From: Hydrogenophaga sp.
GTDB lineage: Bacteria > Pseudomonadota > Gammaproteobacteria > Burkholderiales > Burkholderiaceae_C
DNA: 64,000 nt
Assembly: GCF_019635465.1 (NCBI RefSeq)
Contig: NZ_JAHBZK010000021.1
Location: forward strand, 28,479 to 92,478
Direction of reading: 5' to 3'
Position numbers and translations under genes: made by a program. The notes below the pieces were generated by a model. The model saw only the letters and a program-made list of their open reading frames with translations. It searched no databases and had not been told where the DNA came from. The stretch's first letter is position 1; every line of letters starts with the position of its first letter. Shown here one piece after another: positions 17,113 through 27,165 of this stretch.

Positions 17113-17547
17113 ATGACTTTTCAACGCATCGGCATCGTGCTGGTGGCCGCCTTCTTGCTGTTCTGGGGCTACCGCCAGTTCGGCTGGGGTGGCGTGGCCG
17201 GGGTGAGCGGCGCGCTCTTTCTGTGGCTGATGCTGCACGTGACCCGTTTGATGACGGTGATGCAGCGCGCAGCGCGCCGGCCCATCGGCTATGTGGACAG
17301 CGCCGTCATGCTCAACGCGAAGCTGCGTGCGGGCCAGAGCCTGTTCCATGTGGTGGCGCTCACGCGCGCCCTGGGCGAGCGCCAGTCGGCCGAAGGAGAA
17401 CAGCCCGAGGTCTATCGCTGGACGGACAACGGCGGCTCCTGGGTGCAGGCGCGCTTTCAGGGCGGGAAACTGGCCGATTGGGCGATGCACCGACCTGAGG
17501 CCACGCCGGCCGAACCGGCGGAAGGATCGGGTGCCGACGCGCCGTAA
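17113..17547 (+). CDS. Small membrane protein of unknown function
   Basis: A 144-residue protein with two N-terminal hydrophobic segments (about residues 6-22 and 26-46) and a soluble C-terminal part ending in a Pro/Ala/Glu-rich tail. Such proteins commonly follow radA in related bacteria, to my recollection, without a known function. The ATG at 17113 is 13 bases after the radA stop, so it is likely co-transcribed. No catalytic motif is seen. Confidence 0.75.
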   Translation: MTFQRIGIVLVAAFLLFWGYRQFGWGGVAGVSGALFLWLMLHVTRLMTVMQRAARRPIGYVDSAVMLNAKLRAGQSLFHVVALTRALGERQSAEGEQPEVYRWTDNGGSWVQARFQGGKLADWAMHRPEATPAEPAEGSGADAP

Positions 17548-17590
17548 AATCGCCGGCTGTCCCGAACACCCTCACCCCCCAAGGATTTCC

Positions 17591-18529
17591 ATGAGTTCCA
17601 TCGTTCCCTCGATGTCCGACCGCGACGGCAAGATCTGGATGGACGGCCAGCTGGTGGATTGGCGCGACGCCAAGATCCACGTGCTCACGCACACCCTGCA
17701 CTACGGCTGCGGCGCCTTCGAGGGCGTGCGGGCCTACAACACGGTCAACGGCACGGCCATCTTCCGCCTGCAGGAGCACACCGAGCGCCTGTTCAACAGC
17801 GCCAAGATCCTGCGAATGCAGATCCCCTTCACCATGGACCAGGTGAACGAGGCCCAGAAGGAAGTGGTGCGGGTCAACCAGCTCGAGAGCTGCTACATCC
17901 GCCCGCTGACCTGGATCGGCGACAAGAAGCTGGGCGTGAGCCCCAAGGGCAACACCATTCACCTGATGGTCGCGGCCTGGGCCTGGGGCGCCTACCTGGG
18001 TGACGAAGGCCTCAAGCGCGGCATCCGCGTCAAGACCAGCAGCTACACCCGCCACCACGTCAACATCACCATGACGCAGGCCAAGGCGGTGAGCAACTAC
18101 AGCAACAGCATCCTGGCCAACCTTGAAGCCACCGAAGACGGCTACGACGAGGCCCTGCTGCTGGACGCCACCGGCTTCGTGAGCGAAGGCGCGGGTGAGA
18201 ACCTGTTCATCATCAAGGGTGGCGTGATCTACACGCCCGACCTGTCGGCCGGCGCCCTCAACGGCATCACCCGCAACACGGTGTTCCACATCGCCAAGGA
18301 CCTGGGCCTGGAGATCGTGCAAAAGCGCATCACCCGCGACGAGGTCTATATCGCCGACGAGGCCTTCTTCACCGGCACCGCGGCCGAGGTCACCCCGATC
18401 CGCGAACTCGATCGGGTGCAGATCGGCGCCGGCAGTCGAGGGCCGATCACCGAGAAAATCCAGACGGCCTTCTTTGACATCGTCAATGGCCGCAATCCCA
18501 AGTACGCCCACTGGCTCACCAAAGTTTGA
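17591..18529 (+). CDS. ilvE: Branched-chain amino acid aminotransferase IlvE
   Basis: A 312-residue class IV PLP transaminase. The start DRDGKIWMDGQLVDW, HTLHYGCGAFEGVRAY, and the PLP lysine in MTQAKAVSNYSNS (Lys165) are typical, as is the cofactor-binding FFTGTAAEVTPI block. It transfers the amino group of glutamate to the keto acids of Leu, Ile and Val. The ATG is preceded by AAGGA. An intergenic repeat element follows the stop. Confidence 0.95.
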   Translation: MSSIVPSMSDRDGKIWMDGQLVDWRDAKIHVLTHTLHYGCGAFEGVRAYNTVNGTAIFRLQEHTERLFNSAKILRMQIPFTMDQVNEAQKEVVRVNQLESCYIRPLTWIGDKKLGVSPKGNTIHLMVAAWAWGAYLGDEGLKRGIRVKTSSYTRHHVNITMTQAKAVSNYSNSILANLEATEDGYDEALLLDATGFVSEGAGENLFIIKGGVIYTPDLSAGALNGITRNTVFHIAKDLGLEIVQKRITRDEVYIADEAFFTGTAAEVTPIRELDRVQIGAGSRGPITEKIQTAFFDIVNGRNPKYAHWLTKV

Positions 18530-18534
18530 CCCCC

Positions 18535-18612
18535 CCGCGTCGCCTTCGGCGCCACCCCCCAGGGGGCAACACCAGCGGCCCGGCAAAGCCGGTTCCGCGG
18601 TGTCCCTGGATC
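18535..18612. repeat. Intergenic multi-hairpin element after ilvE
   Basis: Three small palindromes follow each other: CGCC-TTC-GGCG (18541-18551), CCCCC-A-GGGGG (18556-18566) and CCGGC-AAA-GCCGG (18580-18592), then CGCGGTGTCCCTGG. I recall near-identical elements scattered between genes in Comamonadaceae genomes. It may act as a transcription terminator or mRNA stabiliser after ilvE. Confidence 0.6.
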
Positions 18613-18647
18613 AGGCCCGTGCAGGCAGAGCGATCAGGAGAATCCGA

Positions 18648-18854
18648 TTGAAGAACGCAGCGATCGAACTCAAGGCCAAGGACCTCAACGCCCAGGGCGG
18701 TGTGTTCTGCCCCAGCCCGCTGGCCGACATGAAACTCTGGAACAGCCACCCCAAGGTCTACCTGGACGTGGCCAAGACCGGCGAAGCCATGTGCCCGTAC
18801 TGCGGCACGGTCTACAAGCTCGCTGCGGGCGAGCACGTGGCCCACGGCCACTGA
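18648..18854 (+). CDS. Small zinc-finger (zf-CHCC) protein, TTG start
   Basis: A 68-residue zf-CHCC domain protein, related to the zinc-binding tail of a mitochondrial complex I accessory subunit. Likely metal ligands are the Cys of FCPSP, the His of NSHPKVYLD and the CPYC pair near residue 50. It starts at TTG, supported by AGGAG seven bases upstream (18636-18640); no ATG gives the conserved N-terminus. Function in bacteria is not established. Confidence 0.85.
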   Translation: MKNAAIELKAKDLNAQGGVFCPSPLADMKLWNSHPKVYLDVAKTGEAMCPYCGTVYKLAAGEHVAHGH

Positions 18855-18876
18855 ACGCGCAGTGAGGCGGGCGGCC

Positions 18877-18912
18877 ATGAACCGACACCGCAGAGGGAGA
18901 CGATTCGAATGA
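18877..18912 (+). CDS. Possible 11-codon leader ORF coupled to rfbB
   Basis: An ATG at 18877 opens an 11-residue reading frame, [11 protein letters not shown], whose TGA overlaps the rfbB ATG (ATGA). Five of the eleven residues are Arg, including two AGA codons that are uncommon in this GC-rich genome. It contains the rfbB ribosome site (GAGGGAGA). It could be a regulatory leader or chance. Confidence 0.3.
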   Translation: MNRHRRGRRFE

Positions 18913-19970
18913 TCCTGGTCACCGGCGGCGCCGGCTTCATCGGCAGCAACTTCGTGCTGGACTGGCTCGCGCAAAGCAACGAGCCGGTGGTCAACCTCGA
19001 CAAACTGACCTACGCCGGCAACCGCCGCAACCTGGCCAGCCTGGACGGCGATGCGCGCCACGTGTTCGTGCAGGGCGACATCGGCGACTCTGCGCTGGTG
19101 GCGCGGCTGTTGGCCGAGTACCGCCCGCGCGCGGTGATCAACTTCGCGGCCGAGAGCCATGTGGACCGCTCCATCCACGGCGCCGACGATTTCATCCAGA
19201 CCAACGTGGTCGGCACCTTCCACCTGCTCGAAGCGGTGCGGGCCCATTGGGGGCACCTGCCCGCAGCCGAACGGGCGTCATTTCGCTTCCTGCACGTGAG
19301 CACCGACGAGGTCTACGGCAGCCTGGCACCCGACGCGCCGGCCTTCACCGAAGACCACGTCTACGAGCCCAACAGCCCGTACAGCGCCAGCAAGGCCGCC
19401 AGCGACCACCTGGTGCGCGCCTGGCACCACACCCACGGCCTGCCGGTACTGACCACCAACTGCAGCAACAACTACGGGCCGTACCACTTTCCCGAGAAGC
19501 TCATCCCGCTGATGATCGTCAACGCGCTGGCCGGCAAGCCGCTGCCGGTCTATGGCGATGGTCAACAGGTGCGTGACTGGCTCTACGTGGGCGACCACTG
19601 CAGCGCCATCCGCCGCGTGCTCGAGGCAGGTCGCGTGGGCGAGACCTACAACGTCGGCGGCTGGAACGAGCAGCCCAACCTGGCCATCGTGCACACCATC
19701 TGCCGGCTGCTCGACGAGCTGCGGCCCAGCGCCGAGGGTTCGTACGCGCGCCTGGTCACGCACGTGAAAGACCGCCCCGGCCACGACCGACGCTACGCCA
19801 TCGACGCGCGCAAGATCGAGCGCGAACTGGGATGGCGCCCGGCAGAGACCTTCGAGACCGGCATCCGCAAGACGGTGCAGTGGTACCTGGACCATGCCGA
19901 CTGGGTGGCCGAGGTGCAGAGCGGCAGCTACCGCGACTGGGTACAGACGCAGTACGGGGCCGCGGCATGA
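18909..19970 (+). CDS. rfbB: dTDP-glucose 4,6-dehydratase
   Basis: A 353-residue extended [17 protein letters not shown] binds [12 protein letters not shown] holds the catalytic Thr-Asp-Glu, and [10 protein letters not shown] gives the Tyr/Lys pair. It converts dTDP-glucose to dTDP-4-keto-6-deoxyglucose, the shared precursor of rhamnose and of amino-deoxy sugars in this island. Its stop overlaps rfbD (ATGA). It is the first gene of the glycan island and still has chromosome-like high GC. Confidence 0.96.
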   Translation: MILVTGGAGFIGSNFVLDWLAQSNEPVVNLDKLTYAGNRRNLASLDGDARHVFVQGDIGDSALVARLLAEYRPRAVINFAAESHVDRSIHGADDFIQTNVVGTFHLLEAVRAHWGHLPAAERASFRFLHVSTDEVYGSLAPDAPAFTEDHVYEPNSPYSASKAASDHLVRAWHHTHGLPVLTTNCSNNYGPYHFPEKLIPLMIVNALAGKPLPVYGDGQQVRDWLYVGDHCSAIRRVLEAGRVGETYNVGGWNEQPNLAIVHTICRLLDELRPSAEGSYARLVTHVKDRPGHDRRYAIDARKIERELGWRPAETFETGIRKTVQWYLDHADWVAEVQSGSYRDWVQTQYGAAA

Positions 19971-20863
19971 AGATCCTGCTGCTGGGCGCCATGGGGCAGG
20001 TGGGTTGGGAGCTGCAGCGCAGCCTGGCGCCGCTGGGTGAGGTGGTGGCGCTCGACCGCGACACCGCCGAGACGGCCGATTTCTCGCGCCCGGACACCTT
20101 GCCCGCGTTGGTCGCGCGGCACGCGCCGGACGTGATCGTCAACGCGGCCGCCCACACCGCCGTCGACAAGGCCGAGAGCGAGCCCGAGCTCGCCCACACC
20201 CTCAACGCCACTGCGCCCGGCATGCTGGCACAGGCGGCCGCCGGGCGCGGCGCGCTGCTGGTGCATTACTCGACCGACTACGTGTTCGATGGCAGCGGTG
20301 AGCAAGCGCGCAGCGAAGACGCACCCACCGGCCCGCTGAGCGTGTACGGCCGCACCAAGCTCGCTGGCGAGCAGGCCATCCGGGCCAGCGGCGGGCGCCA
20401 CCTCATCCTGCGCACCAGCTGGGTCTACGGCACGCGCGGCCAGAACTTCCCCAAGACCATGCTGCGCCTGGCGCAAGAGCGCGAGGTGCTGCGCATCGTC
20501 GACGACCAGGTGGGCGCCCCGACCGGCGCCGACCTGCTGGCCGACGTAACCGCGCACACGGTGCGCGCCACACTGGGCGATGCCCGCCTGGGCGGCACCT
20601 ACCACGTGGCCCCGCAGGGCGAGGTGAGCTGGCACGGCTTCGCACGGTATTGCATCGATACGGCCCGCGAGCTGCGCCCGGACTTGCGTTGGCAGCTGCA
20701 GCGCCTGGACGCCATCCCCAGCACCGACTACCCGACGCCGGCGCGCCGGCCGCTCAACTCGCGCCTGAACACAGCCAGATTGCAAGCCGCTTTCGGCCTG
20801 GCGCTGCCGCGCTGGGAGCCCGGCGTGCGGCGTATGCTCGCGGAGTTCCTCACCCCATCATGA
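19967..20863 (+). CDS. rfbD: dTDP-4-dehydrorhamnose reductase
   Basis: A 298-residue reductase [23 protein letters not shown] is the nucleotide-binding start, [10 protein letters not shown] and YGRTKLAGE supply the active-site Thr and Tyr-x3-Lys. It performs the final reduction to dTDP-L-rhamnose. It overlaps rfbB at the 5' end and rfbA at the 3' end by four bases each, so the rfb genes are tightly coupled. Confidence 0.96.
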   Translation: MKILLLGAMGQVGWELQRSLAPLGEVVALDRDTAETADFSRPDTLPALVARHAPDVIVNAAAHTAVDKAESEPELAHTLNATAPGMLAQAAAGRGALLVHYSTDYVFDGSGEQARSEDAPTGPLSVYGRTKLAGEQAIRASGGRHLILRTSWVYGTRGQNFPKTMLRLAQEREVLRIVDDQVGAPTGADLLADVTAHTVRATLGDARLGGTYHVAPQGEVSWHGFARYCIDTARELRPDLRWQLQRLDAIPSTDYPTPARRPLNSRLNTARLQAAFGLALPRWEPGVRRMLAEFLTPS

Positions 20864-21768
20864 GCACCACGCAACGCAAAGGCATCGTCCTGGCCGGCGG
20901 ATCGGGCACACGCCTGCACCCGGCCACGCTGGCCATCAGCAAACAGTTGCTGCCGGTCTACGACAAGCCCATGGTCTACTACCCGCTCAGCACCCTGATG
21001 CTGGCTGGCATCCGCGACGTGCTGATCATCAGCACCCCGCAAGACACCCCGCGCTTTCAGCAACTGCTGGGTGACGGCAGCCAGTGGGGCATGAACCTGC
21101 AATACGCGGTGCAGCCCAGCCCCGACGGCCTGGCGCAGGCCTTCATCATCGGCGCCGACTTCGTGGGCAACGGGCCCAGCGCGCTGGTGCTGGGCGACAA
21201 CATCTACTACGGGCACGACTTCGCCAGCCTGCTGGGCCAGGCCGACCGCAAAAGCGACGGCGCCACGGTGTTCGCCTACCACGTGACCGACCCGGAGCGC
21301 TACGGCGTGGTCGCCTTCGACGCCACCGGCAAGGCGCTCAGCATCGAAGAGAAGCCGACACTGCCCAAGAGCAACTACGCGGTCACCGGTCTGTACTTCT
21401 ACGACGCCCAGGTGGTCGACATCGCGAAGTCGATCAAGCCCAGCGCCCGCGGTGAGCTCGAGATCACCGCCGTCAACCAGGCCTACCTCGACCGCGGTCA
21501 GCTCGACGTGCAGATCATGCAGCGCGGCTACGCCTGGCTCGACACCGGCACCCACGACAGCCTGCTTGACGCCAGCCAGTTCATCGCCACGCTGGAGCAC
21601 CGGCAAGGCTTGAAGATCGCCTGCCCGGAAGAGATCGCCTGGCGCAGCGCCTGGATCGACAGCGCGCAGCTTGAGCGATTGGCCGAGCCGATGAAGAAGA
21701 ATGGGTATGGGCAGTATTTGATGCGGTTGCTCAAGGATCGGTTGATTGACTATCGCGAACATGAATAA
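20860..21768 (+). CDS. rfbA: Glucose-1-phosphate thymidylyltransferase
   Basis: A 302-residue nucleotidyltransferase. [16 protein letters not shown] is the signature, followed by [20 protein letters not shown] and [11 protein letters not shown]. It makes dTDP-glucose from dTTP and glucose-1-phosphate, the first step of the rhamnose pathway. The last 25 codons change to AT-richer usage (AAT, TAT, TTG, ATT), unlike the rest of the gene, which marks a possible recombination boundary. Confidence 0.96.
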   Translation: MSTTQRKGIVLAGGSGTRLHPATLAISKQLLPVYDKPMVYYPLSTLMLAGIRDVLIISTPQDTPRFQQLLGDGSQWGMNLQYAVQPSPDGLAQAFIIGADFVGNGPSALVLGDNIYYGHDFASLLGQADRKSDGATVFAYHVTDPERYGVVAFDATGKALSIEEKPTLPKSNYAVTGLYFYDAQVVDIAKSIKPSARGELEITAVNQAYLDRGQLDVQIMQRGYAWLDTGTHDSLLDASQFIATLEHRQGLKIACPEEIAWRSAWIDSAQLERLAEPMKKNGYGQYLMRLLKDRLIDYREHE

Positions 21769-22330
21769 CCAACTGAAAGTCACAACCACCGCCATCGACG
21801 GAGTTCTCCTGCTGGAGCCTCGAGTGTTTGGCGACGAACGCGGCTTCTTTCTCGAGAGCTACAACCAGCGCACATTTGAAGAGGCCACAGGCCAAGTCGT
21901 CCAGTTCGTTCAAGACAACCATAGCCGCAGCGCCCAGGGTGTGCTGCGCGGGCTTCACTACCAGGACGAGCCATACGCCCAGGGCAAGCTGGTGCGTGTC
22001 ACGCGAGGCGCCGTGTTTGACGTGGTGGTCGACATTCGTCCCCGTTCGCCAAGCTTCGGCCAGTGGATTGGCGTGGAACTCTCCGAATCCAACCAGTTGC
22101 AGGCCTGGATCCCACCCGGACTGGCGCATGGTTTCTGCGTCACCAGCGAAAGCGCCGATTTCCAGTACAAGACCACCGAGTACTACAACGCGGCGCACGA
22201 GCGCTGCATCGCCTGGAACGACCCCGATCTCGCCATCGGCTGGCCCGCCGGCATCGAGCCCGTCTTGTCCGCGAAAGACCGCGCCGGACGGTCTTTTCAT
22301 GCAGCTACCGGGCGCCAAGTACCCCAATGA
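21761..22330 (+). CDS. rfbC: dTDP-4-dehydrorhamnose 3,5-epimerase
   Basis: A 189-residue cupin epimerase. [31 protein letters not shown] with the catalytic His, and [12 protein letters not shown] are diagnostic. It epimerises C3 and C5 of dTDP-4-keto-6-deoxyglucose. The ATG at 21761 overlaps the end of rfbA by eight bases; an in-frame ATG at 21746 is possible but less likely. Base composition here is clearly lower in GC than in rfbBDA. Confidence 0.95.
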   Translation: MNNQLKVTTTAIDGVLLLEPRVFGDERGFFLESYNQRTFEEATGQVVQFVQDNHSRSAQGVLRGLHYQDEPYAQGKLVRVTRGAVFDVVVDIRPRSPSFGQWIGVELSESNQLQAWIPPGLAHGFCVTSESADFQYKTTEYYNAAHERCIAWNDPDLAIGWPAGIEPVLSAKDRAGRSFHAATGRQVPQ

Positions 22331-23322
22331 AATCTTCGATGCCGCCTTTGATCTATGTGGCCGGCCACCGCGGCATGGTGGGCTCCGCCATCGTGCGAGC
22401 TCTGCTGGCCAACGGCCACCCGCAGGAGCGGATCGTCACGCGTACCCACGCCGAGCTCGACCTCACCAACCAGCAGGCGGTGCGCTCATTCTTTGCCGAC
22501 ACCCCGGTGGACGAGGTCTACTTGGCGGCGGCCCGTGTGGGTGGCATTCACGCCAACAATACGGAGCCGGCGCAGTTCATCTACGAGAACTTGATGATCG
22601 AGGCCAACGTGATTCACGAGGCCTACCGCGGGGGCGTTAAGCGGCTTCTGTTCCTGGGTTCAAGTTGCATCTACCCGCGCATGGCGCCCCAGCCCATGCG
22701 GGAAGACGCCTTGCTGACCGGCCCGCTCGAGGCCACCAATGAACCCTACGCAATCGCCAAAATTGCCGGCATCAAGCTCTGCGAGAGCTACAACCGCCAG
22801 TACGCAGCAGAGGGGGTCGACTTCCGAAGCGTCATGCCGACCAACCTGTACGGACCCGGTGACAACTACCACCCGGACAACTCCCACGTGATCCCGGGCC
22901 TGATCCAGCGCTTTCACCGGGCAAAGGAGGAACAATTGCCGGAAGTGAAGATCTGGGGCACCGGCCTACCCCGGCGGGAATTCCTGTATGTGGACGACAT
23001 GGCAGCTGCGTCGGTGCACGTGATGAACCTGCCAAAGTCCACGTACGACAGCCTGACCTCCCCCATGCAGAACCACATCAACGTGGGCTATGGCAGCGAC
23101 GTGTCGATCGGTGACCTGGGCCACCTGGTTGCCCGGGTCACCGGCTACAACGGCCGCATCGAGTTCGACACGACCAAGCCCGACGGCACGCCGCGCAAGC
23201 TGATGGACAGCCAGCGCCTGCGTGACATGGGATGGCGCCCGGCCGTCGACTTGGAGCAGGGCCTGGTGAAGGCCTACCAGGACTTCCTGCACCACAACGT
23301 ACGCGGAAAGTCGATCCAATGA
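22327..23322 (+). CDS. fcl: GDP-L-fucose synthase
   Basis: A 331-residue epimerase/reductase. [18 protein letters not shown] binds [20 protein letters not shown] and [15 protein letters not shown] contain the Ser and Tyr-x3-Lys, and [23 protein letters not shown] is diagnostic when read in sequence. It converts GDP-4-keto-6-deoxymannose to GDP-L-fucose. The gene lies before gmd, opposite to the common gmd-fcl order. Overlaps on both sides are four bases. Confidence 0.95.
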   Translation: MKSSMPPLIYVAGHRGMVGSAIVRALLANGHPQERIVTRTHAELDLTNQQAVRSFFADTPVDEVYLAAARVGGIHANNTEPAQFIYENLMIEANVIHEAYRGGVKRLLFLGSSCIYPRMAPQPMREDALLTGPLEATNEPYAIAKIAGIKLCESYNRQYAAEGVDFRSVMPTNLYGPGDNYHPDNSHVIPGLIQRFHRAKEEQLPEVKIWGTGLPRREFLYVDDMAAASVHVMNLPKSTYDSLTSPMQNHINVGYGSDVSIGDLGHLVARVTGYNGRIEFDTTKPDGTPRKLMDSQRLRDMGWRPAVDLEQGLVKAYQDFLHHNVRGKSIQ

Positions 23323-24446
23323 CCCATACAGCCAAGGTCGCCCTCATCACAGGCATCACCGGGCAGGATGGCTCGTACCTTGCCGAGTTTCTGCTTGAAA
23401 AGGGATATGTCGTCCACGGCATCAAACGCCGGGCCAGTCTGTTCAATACCGACAGGGTGGATCACATCTACCAGGATCCCCACGTCGACAATCAGCGCTT
23501 CGTATTGCACTACGGCGATCTGTCCGACACCAGCAATCTCGTGCGCATCATCCAGCAAGTGCAGCCCGACGAGATTTACAACCTCGGCGCGCAGAGCCAT
23601 GTGGCCGTGAGCTTCGAGAGCCCGGAGTACACCGCCGACGTGGACGCGGTGGGCACGTTGCGTATTCTTGAGGCCATCCGCATTCTTGGCCTTGAGAAGA
23701 AGACGCGCTTCTATCAGGCCAGCACCAGCGAGCTCTACGGCTTGGTCCAGGAGATTCCTCAGAAGGAGACCACGCCGTTCTACCCGCGCTCACCCTACGC
23801 AGTAGCCAAGCTGTACGCCTACTGGATCACGGTGAACTACCGCGAGGCCTATGGCATGTACGCATGCAACGGCATCCTGTTCAACCACGAGAGCCCGCGC
23901 CGAGGCGAGACCTTCGTCACCCGCAAGATCACCCGCGGTCTTGCCAATATTGCGCTGGGGCTGGAGAAATGCCTCTATATGGGCAACATGGACGCGCTGC
24001 GCGACTGGGGTCATGCCAAGGACTACGTCCGCATGCAGTGGCTGATGCTGCAACAGGAGCAACCTGAAGACTTCGTCATTGCCACCGGTCAGCAGTACAG
24101 CGTGCGGCAGTTCATTGAATGGTCTGCGTCCGAACTGGGCATTCGGTTGCGTTTCGAGGGACATGGCGTGGATGAGCGGGGGATCGTGACCTCGGTCGAC
24201 GGTGATCGCGCGCCGGCAGTCAAGCCGGGCGACGTGCTGGTGAGTGTCGATGCGCGCTATTTCAGGCCGACCGAAGTCGAGACCTTGCTGGGAGACCCGA
24301 CCAAAGCCAGGGAACGTCTGGGCTGGGTGCCCGAGATCAGTGCGCAGGCCATGTGCCGCGAGATGGTGGAGCACGATCTCGCGCAAGCGCGAAAGAAGGC
24401 GCTGCTCCAGCGCCATGGGTTTGCAGTCACCTTGAACCGGGAATGA
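23319..24446 (+). CDS. gmd: GDP-mannose 4,6-dehydratase
   Basis: A 375-residue dehydratase. [19 protein letters not shown] is the cofactor motif, QASTSELYG carries the Thr-Ser-Glu and [10 protein letters not shown] the Tyr/Lys pair; [17 protein letters not shown] is typical. It provides GDP-4-keto-6-deoxymannose for fcl. A stretch of about 20 residues (near 290-310, [18 protein letters not shown]) looks like the family's usual variable loop. No manC or manB for GDP-mannose supply is in the window. Confidence 0.95.
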   Translation: MTHTAKVALITGITGQDGSYLAEFLLEKGYVVHGIKRRASLFNTDRVDHIYQDPHVDNQRFVLHYGDLSDTSNLVRIIQQVQPDEIYNLGAQSHVAVSFESPEYTADVDAVGTLRILEAIRILGLEKKTRFYQASTSELYGLVQEIPQKETTPFYPRSPYAVAKLYAYWITVNYREAYGMYACNGILFNHESPRRGETFVTRKITRGLANIALGLEKCLYMGNMDALRDWGHAKDYVRMQWLMLQQEQPEDFVIATGQQYSVRQFIEWSASELGIRLRFEGHGVDERGIVTSVDGDRAPAVKPGDVLVSVDARYFRPTEVETLLGDPTKARERLGWVPEISAQAMCREMVEHDLAQARKKALLQRHGFAVTLNRE

Positions 24447-24829
24447 GCATGGCCCACTTCAGCCTGATCGAGCTGCCGACGTTCAGCGACCCGAGAGGGT
24501 CGCTCACGGTGATGGAGAACTCACTGCCGTTTGCGCCGGTGCGTACCTACTGGATCAGTGGTGCGGACGGGCAGGTTCGGGGCGGACACCGTCACCACCA
24601 AACCCGCCAGGCGCTCATCGCTGTCGCCGGCACGGTCGTCATCTATATGAACGACGGAATCACCGAAGAGCACATCGCGCTGGATCACCCGTCGCGCTGC
24701 CTGCTGGTGGAGCCCAAGGACTGGCACACCATGACATTTGGCCCGGGCTCGGTGCTGTTGGTGATGTCGTCGCATCCCTACAACCGCAGTGACTATATCG
24801 ACGACCCCTACGACCGGAGAGTGTCGTGA
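24443..24829 (+). CDS. FdtA/WxcM-like sugar 3,4-ketoisomerase
   Basis: A 128-residue cupin of the FdtA/QdtA type. [37 protein letters not shown] with the catalytic histidines and [10 protein letters not shown] are typical. FdtA-type enzymes move the keto group of dTDP-4-keto-6-deoxyglucose from C4 to C3, before 3-amination. The next gene is a DegT transaminase, completing the first two steps to dTDP-3-amino-3,6-dideoxyhexose. Whether the product has galacto or gluco configuration cannot be told. Confidence 0.85.
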   Translation: MSMAHFSLIELPTFSDPRGSLTVMENSLPFAPVRTYWISGADGQVRGGHRHHQTRQALIAVAGTVVIYMNDGITEEHIALDHPSRCLLVEPKDWHTMTFGPGSVLLVMSSHPYNRSDYIDDPYDRRVS

Positions 24830-25914
24830 TCGAGTACGAAAGTCTGGCCCGATCCAACGCTGCCTTCATGAGCGAGCTGGAGGCCGCCGCATCGCGCGTC
24901 CTGCGCTCGGGCTGGTATGTGCTGGGTAACGAAGTGAATGCGTTCGAAGAGGAGTTCGCTGCCTGGGTGGGAGCACGTCACTGCATCGGCGTGGCCAACG
25001 GACTGGACGCGCTCATCCTGTCCATCGAGGCGCTGGACCTCCCTGCTCGCAGCGACATATTGGTCGCCTCCAACACTTACATCGCCACCATCATCGCCAT
25101 CGTTCGCGCAGGCCATCGGCCAGTGCTGGTCGAGCCCGAGCTCGAGACCTTCAACATGGATCCAAGCCGCCTGGCAGCGGCCATCACACCCCACACCCGG
25201 GCCATCTGCGTCACGCACCTGTTCGGCAAGGCATGCCGCATGGATGCCATTGGTGCATTTGCCCGAGAGCATGGACTGAGCCTGATCGAGGATTGCGCCC
25301 AGTCCCACGGTGCCCGCCTGGGCGGTCAGACCACAGGCACATTTGGTGACGCCGGCTGCTTCAGCTTTTATCCCACCAAGAACCTGGGTGCCATCGGCGA
25401 AGGCGGCGCCATTGTTACTAACGACGACTCGCTTGCCGAGCGGCTTCGCATGACGCGAAACTACGGTTCCGAGCGCAAATACGTCTTCAAGTATGTGGGG
25501 GTGAACTCACGCCTGCACGAGATGCAGGCCGCACTGTTGCGCGTGAAGCTGCGCCATCTCGATGCCATGACCTCGCACAAGCGCGCGCTGGCGCAGATCT
25601 ACTTCGATAGACTGCCCGACTGGGTGGACAAGCCCGTGCAGCGCGCCGACGAACACGACGTGTTTCACATTTTTGGCATCCGATGCCGGAAACGGGACGC
25701 CCTGCGACAGCACCTACTCGAGCATGGCGTCAAAACCGAGATCCACTACCCCATCCCACCGCACCGTCAGGAGGCCATGCGCGGCATCCTGAGCGGCGAC
25801 TATGCGGTGGCGGACGAACTGCATGGCACGGAGCTGAGCTTGCCAATCTCCAACGGCCACAATCGCCGGGATATCGAGTCGGTTTGCTCAATCATTGGGC
25901 GCATGTCGCGCTGA
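24826..25914 (+). CDS. DegT/DnrJ/EryC1 sugar transaminase (FdtB-like), GTG start
   Basis: A 362-residue PLP sugar aminotransferase. The PLP lysine is Lys185 in FYPTKNLGAIGEGGA and Asp156 lies in IEDCAQSHGA. Together with the preceding ketoisomerase it should aminate C3 of a dTDP-keto-6-deoxy sugar. The start is GTG at 24826, overlapping the previous stop, with GGAGAG upstream. An alternative is C4 amination of a UDP-keto sugar, but the adjacent FdtA-like gene favours the 3-amino route. Confidence 0.88.
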   Translation: MIEYESLARSNAAFMSELEAAASRVLRSGWYVLGNEVNAFEEEFAAWVGARHCIGVANGLDALILSIEALDLPARSDILVASNTYIATIIAIVRAGHRPVLVEPELETFNMDPSRLAAAITPHTRAICVTHLFGKACRMDAIGAFAREHGLSLIEDCAQSHGARLGGQTTGTFGDAGCFSFYPTKNLGAIGEGGAIVTNDDSLAERLRMTRNYGSERKYVFKYVGVNSRLHEMQAALLRVKLRHLDAMTSHKRALAQIYFDRLPDWVDKPVQRADEHDVFHIFGIRCRKRDALRQHLLEHGVKTEIHYPIPPHRQEAMRGILSGDYAVADELHGTELSLPISNGHNRRDIESVCSIIGRMSR

Positions 25915-25960
25915 CAGCCTGCCTCGCCAGGATCAACCACAATCCAGACCCCAGATCGAC

Positions 25961-27163
25961 ATGAGCACCGAAGCGTACTACGGCCTCCCTCCCCAAGTGG
26001 AGTTCTGCTCCAACTGCGTCATTTCCAATCAAAGGCCCAGCTCCACTGTGGAATTCGGCAGTCGCAAGGGCGAGAGGAAGTCAACGATTTCTTTCAAGGA
26101 TGGGCTGTGCTCGGCCTGCGCCTATGCACGCGAGAAGGAAAGCAATATTGATTGGAAGCTGCGCGAGGATCGCTTGGTGGAACTGCTATCCCGCTTTCGC
26201 CGCAACGACGGTCGCTATGACGTGATCGTGCCAGGCAGTGGCGGTAAGGACAGCGCCTACACGGCCCATATCCTCAAGGCAAGGTACGGAATGAACCCTC
26301 TGACCGTCACCTGGGCGCCACACCTCTACACCGACATAGGTTGGAAGAATTTCACCAACTGGATGCACATTGGCGGACTGGACAACATCCTTTACACGCC
26401 CAACGGAAAGCTGCATCGGCTGCTGACGCGGCTGGCCTTTCTAAACCTGCTGCATCCGTTCCAACCGTTCATCATCGGCCAGCGCATCATCGGCCCAGCC
26501 ATGGCGGCTCGCTTCGGCGTACCGCTGGTGATGTACGGAGAGAACCAGGCCGAGTACGGTAACAACGTCGACGACAACCAGCGCCCTACCATGGATCCAG
26601 CGTTCTTCTCGACAGGCGACCCACTGGACATGAAGTTTGGCGGTGTCACCATGCGAGACATCATGGCCGAGCATGGGTACGCCATGGGCGATTTCGCGCC
26701 CTACATCCCGCCGCAGCGCGAAACGCTGGAGCAGGCCGGCATCGAGGTGCACTACCTCGGCTACTACCTCAAATGGGATCCGCAGGAGTGCTACTACTAC
26801 GCGGTCGAGCACACCGGCTTCCAGGCTAACCCGGAGCGCACCGAAGGCACCTACTCCAAGTACAGCAGCATCGACGACCGTATCGACCCGTTCCACTACT
26901 ACACGACGCTGGCGAAGTTCGGCCTGGGACGCGCCTCCTACGACGCCGCGCAGGAAATCCGCAACGGCAAGATCACCCGCGAAGAGGGCGTCAATCTGGT
27001 GCGCAAGTTCGACCAGGAGTTCCCGGCAAAGTACTTCCCCGACTTCCTCGAGTACATCGGCATCAGCGAGGCCGAGTTCCACGAGACGGTCGACCGCTAC
27101 CGCTCGCCTCACCTCTGGCACAAGGTGGACGGCCAGTGGCAACTCAAACACGTGGTGAGCTGA
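25961..27163 (+). CDS. wbuX: N-acetyl sugar amidotransferase (WbuX/WbpG/PseA family)
   Basis: A 400-residue ATP-dependent amidotransferase. Paired cysteines near the N-terminus (FCSNCVISN and GLCSACAYA) suggest zinc binding, and the PP-loop VPGSGGKDSAYT binds ATP. The family converts an N-acetyl group on a sugar to an acetamidino group, with ammonia supplied by HisH- and HisF-like partners; those occur at 32.3-33.7 kb in this island. ATG at 25961 is chosen on family start; the frame extends further upstream. Confidence 0.9.
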   Translation: MSTEAYYGLPPQVEFCSNCVISNQRPSSTVEFGSRKGERKSTISFKDGLCSACAYAREKESNIDWKLREDRLVELLSRFRRNDGRYDVIVPGSGGKDSAYTAHILKARYGMNPLTVTWAPHLYTDIGWKNFTNWMHIGGLDNILYTPNGKLHRLLTRLAFLNLLHPFQPFIIGQRIIGPAMAARFGVPLVMYGENQAEYGNNVDDNQRPTMDPAFFSTGDPLDMKFGGVTMRDIMAEHGYAMGDFAPYIPPQRETLEQAGIEVHYLGYYLKWDPQECYYYAVEHTGFQANPERTEGTYSKYSSIDDRIDPFHYYTTLAKFGLGRASYDAAQEIRNGKITREEGVNLVRKFDQEFPAKYFPDFLEYIGISEAEFHETVDRYRSPHLWHKVDGQWQLKHVVS

Positions 27164-27165
27164 CC

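Noticed and set aside
14706-17114. An 802-codon open frame on the minus strand opposite the nitronate monooxygenase-like and radA genes
   Set aside because: It has no recognisable domain, is His/Gly/Arg-rich as expected for an antisense frame in GC-rich DNA, and two well-conserved genes occupy the other strand.
21746-21760. Upstream ATG as rfbC start
   Set aside because: It adds five residues inside the rfbA coding end; the ATG at 21761 fits the family N-terminus better.
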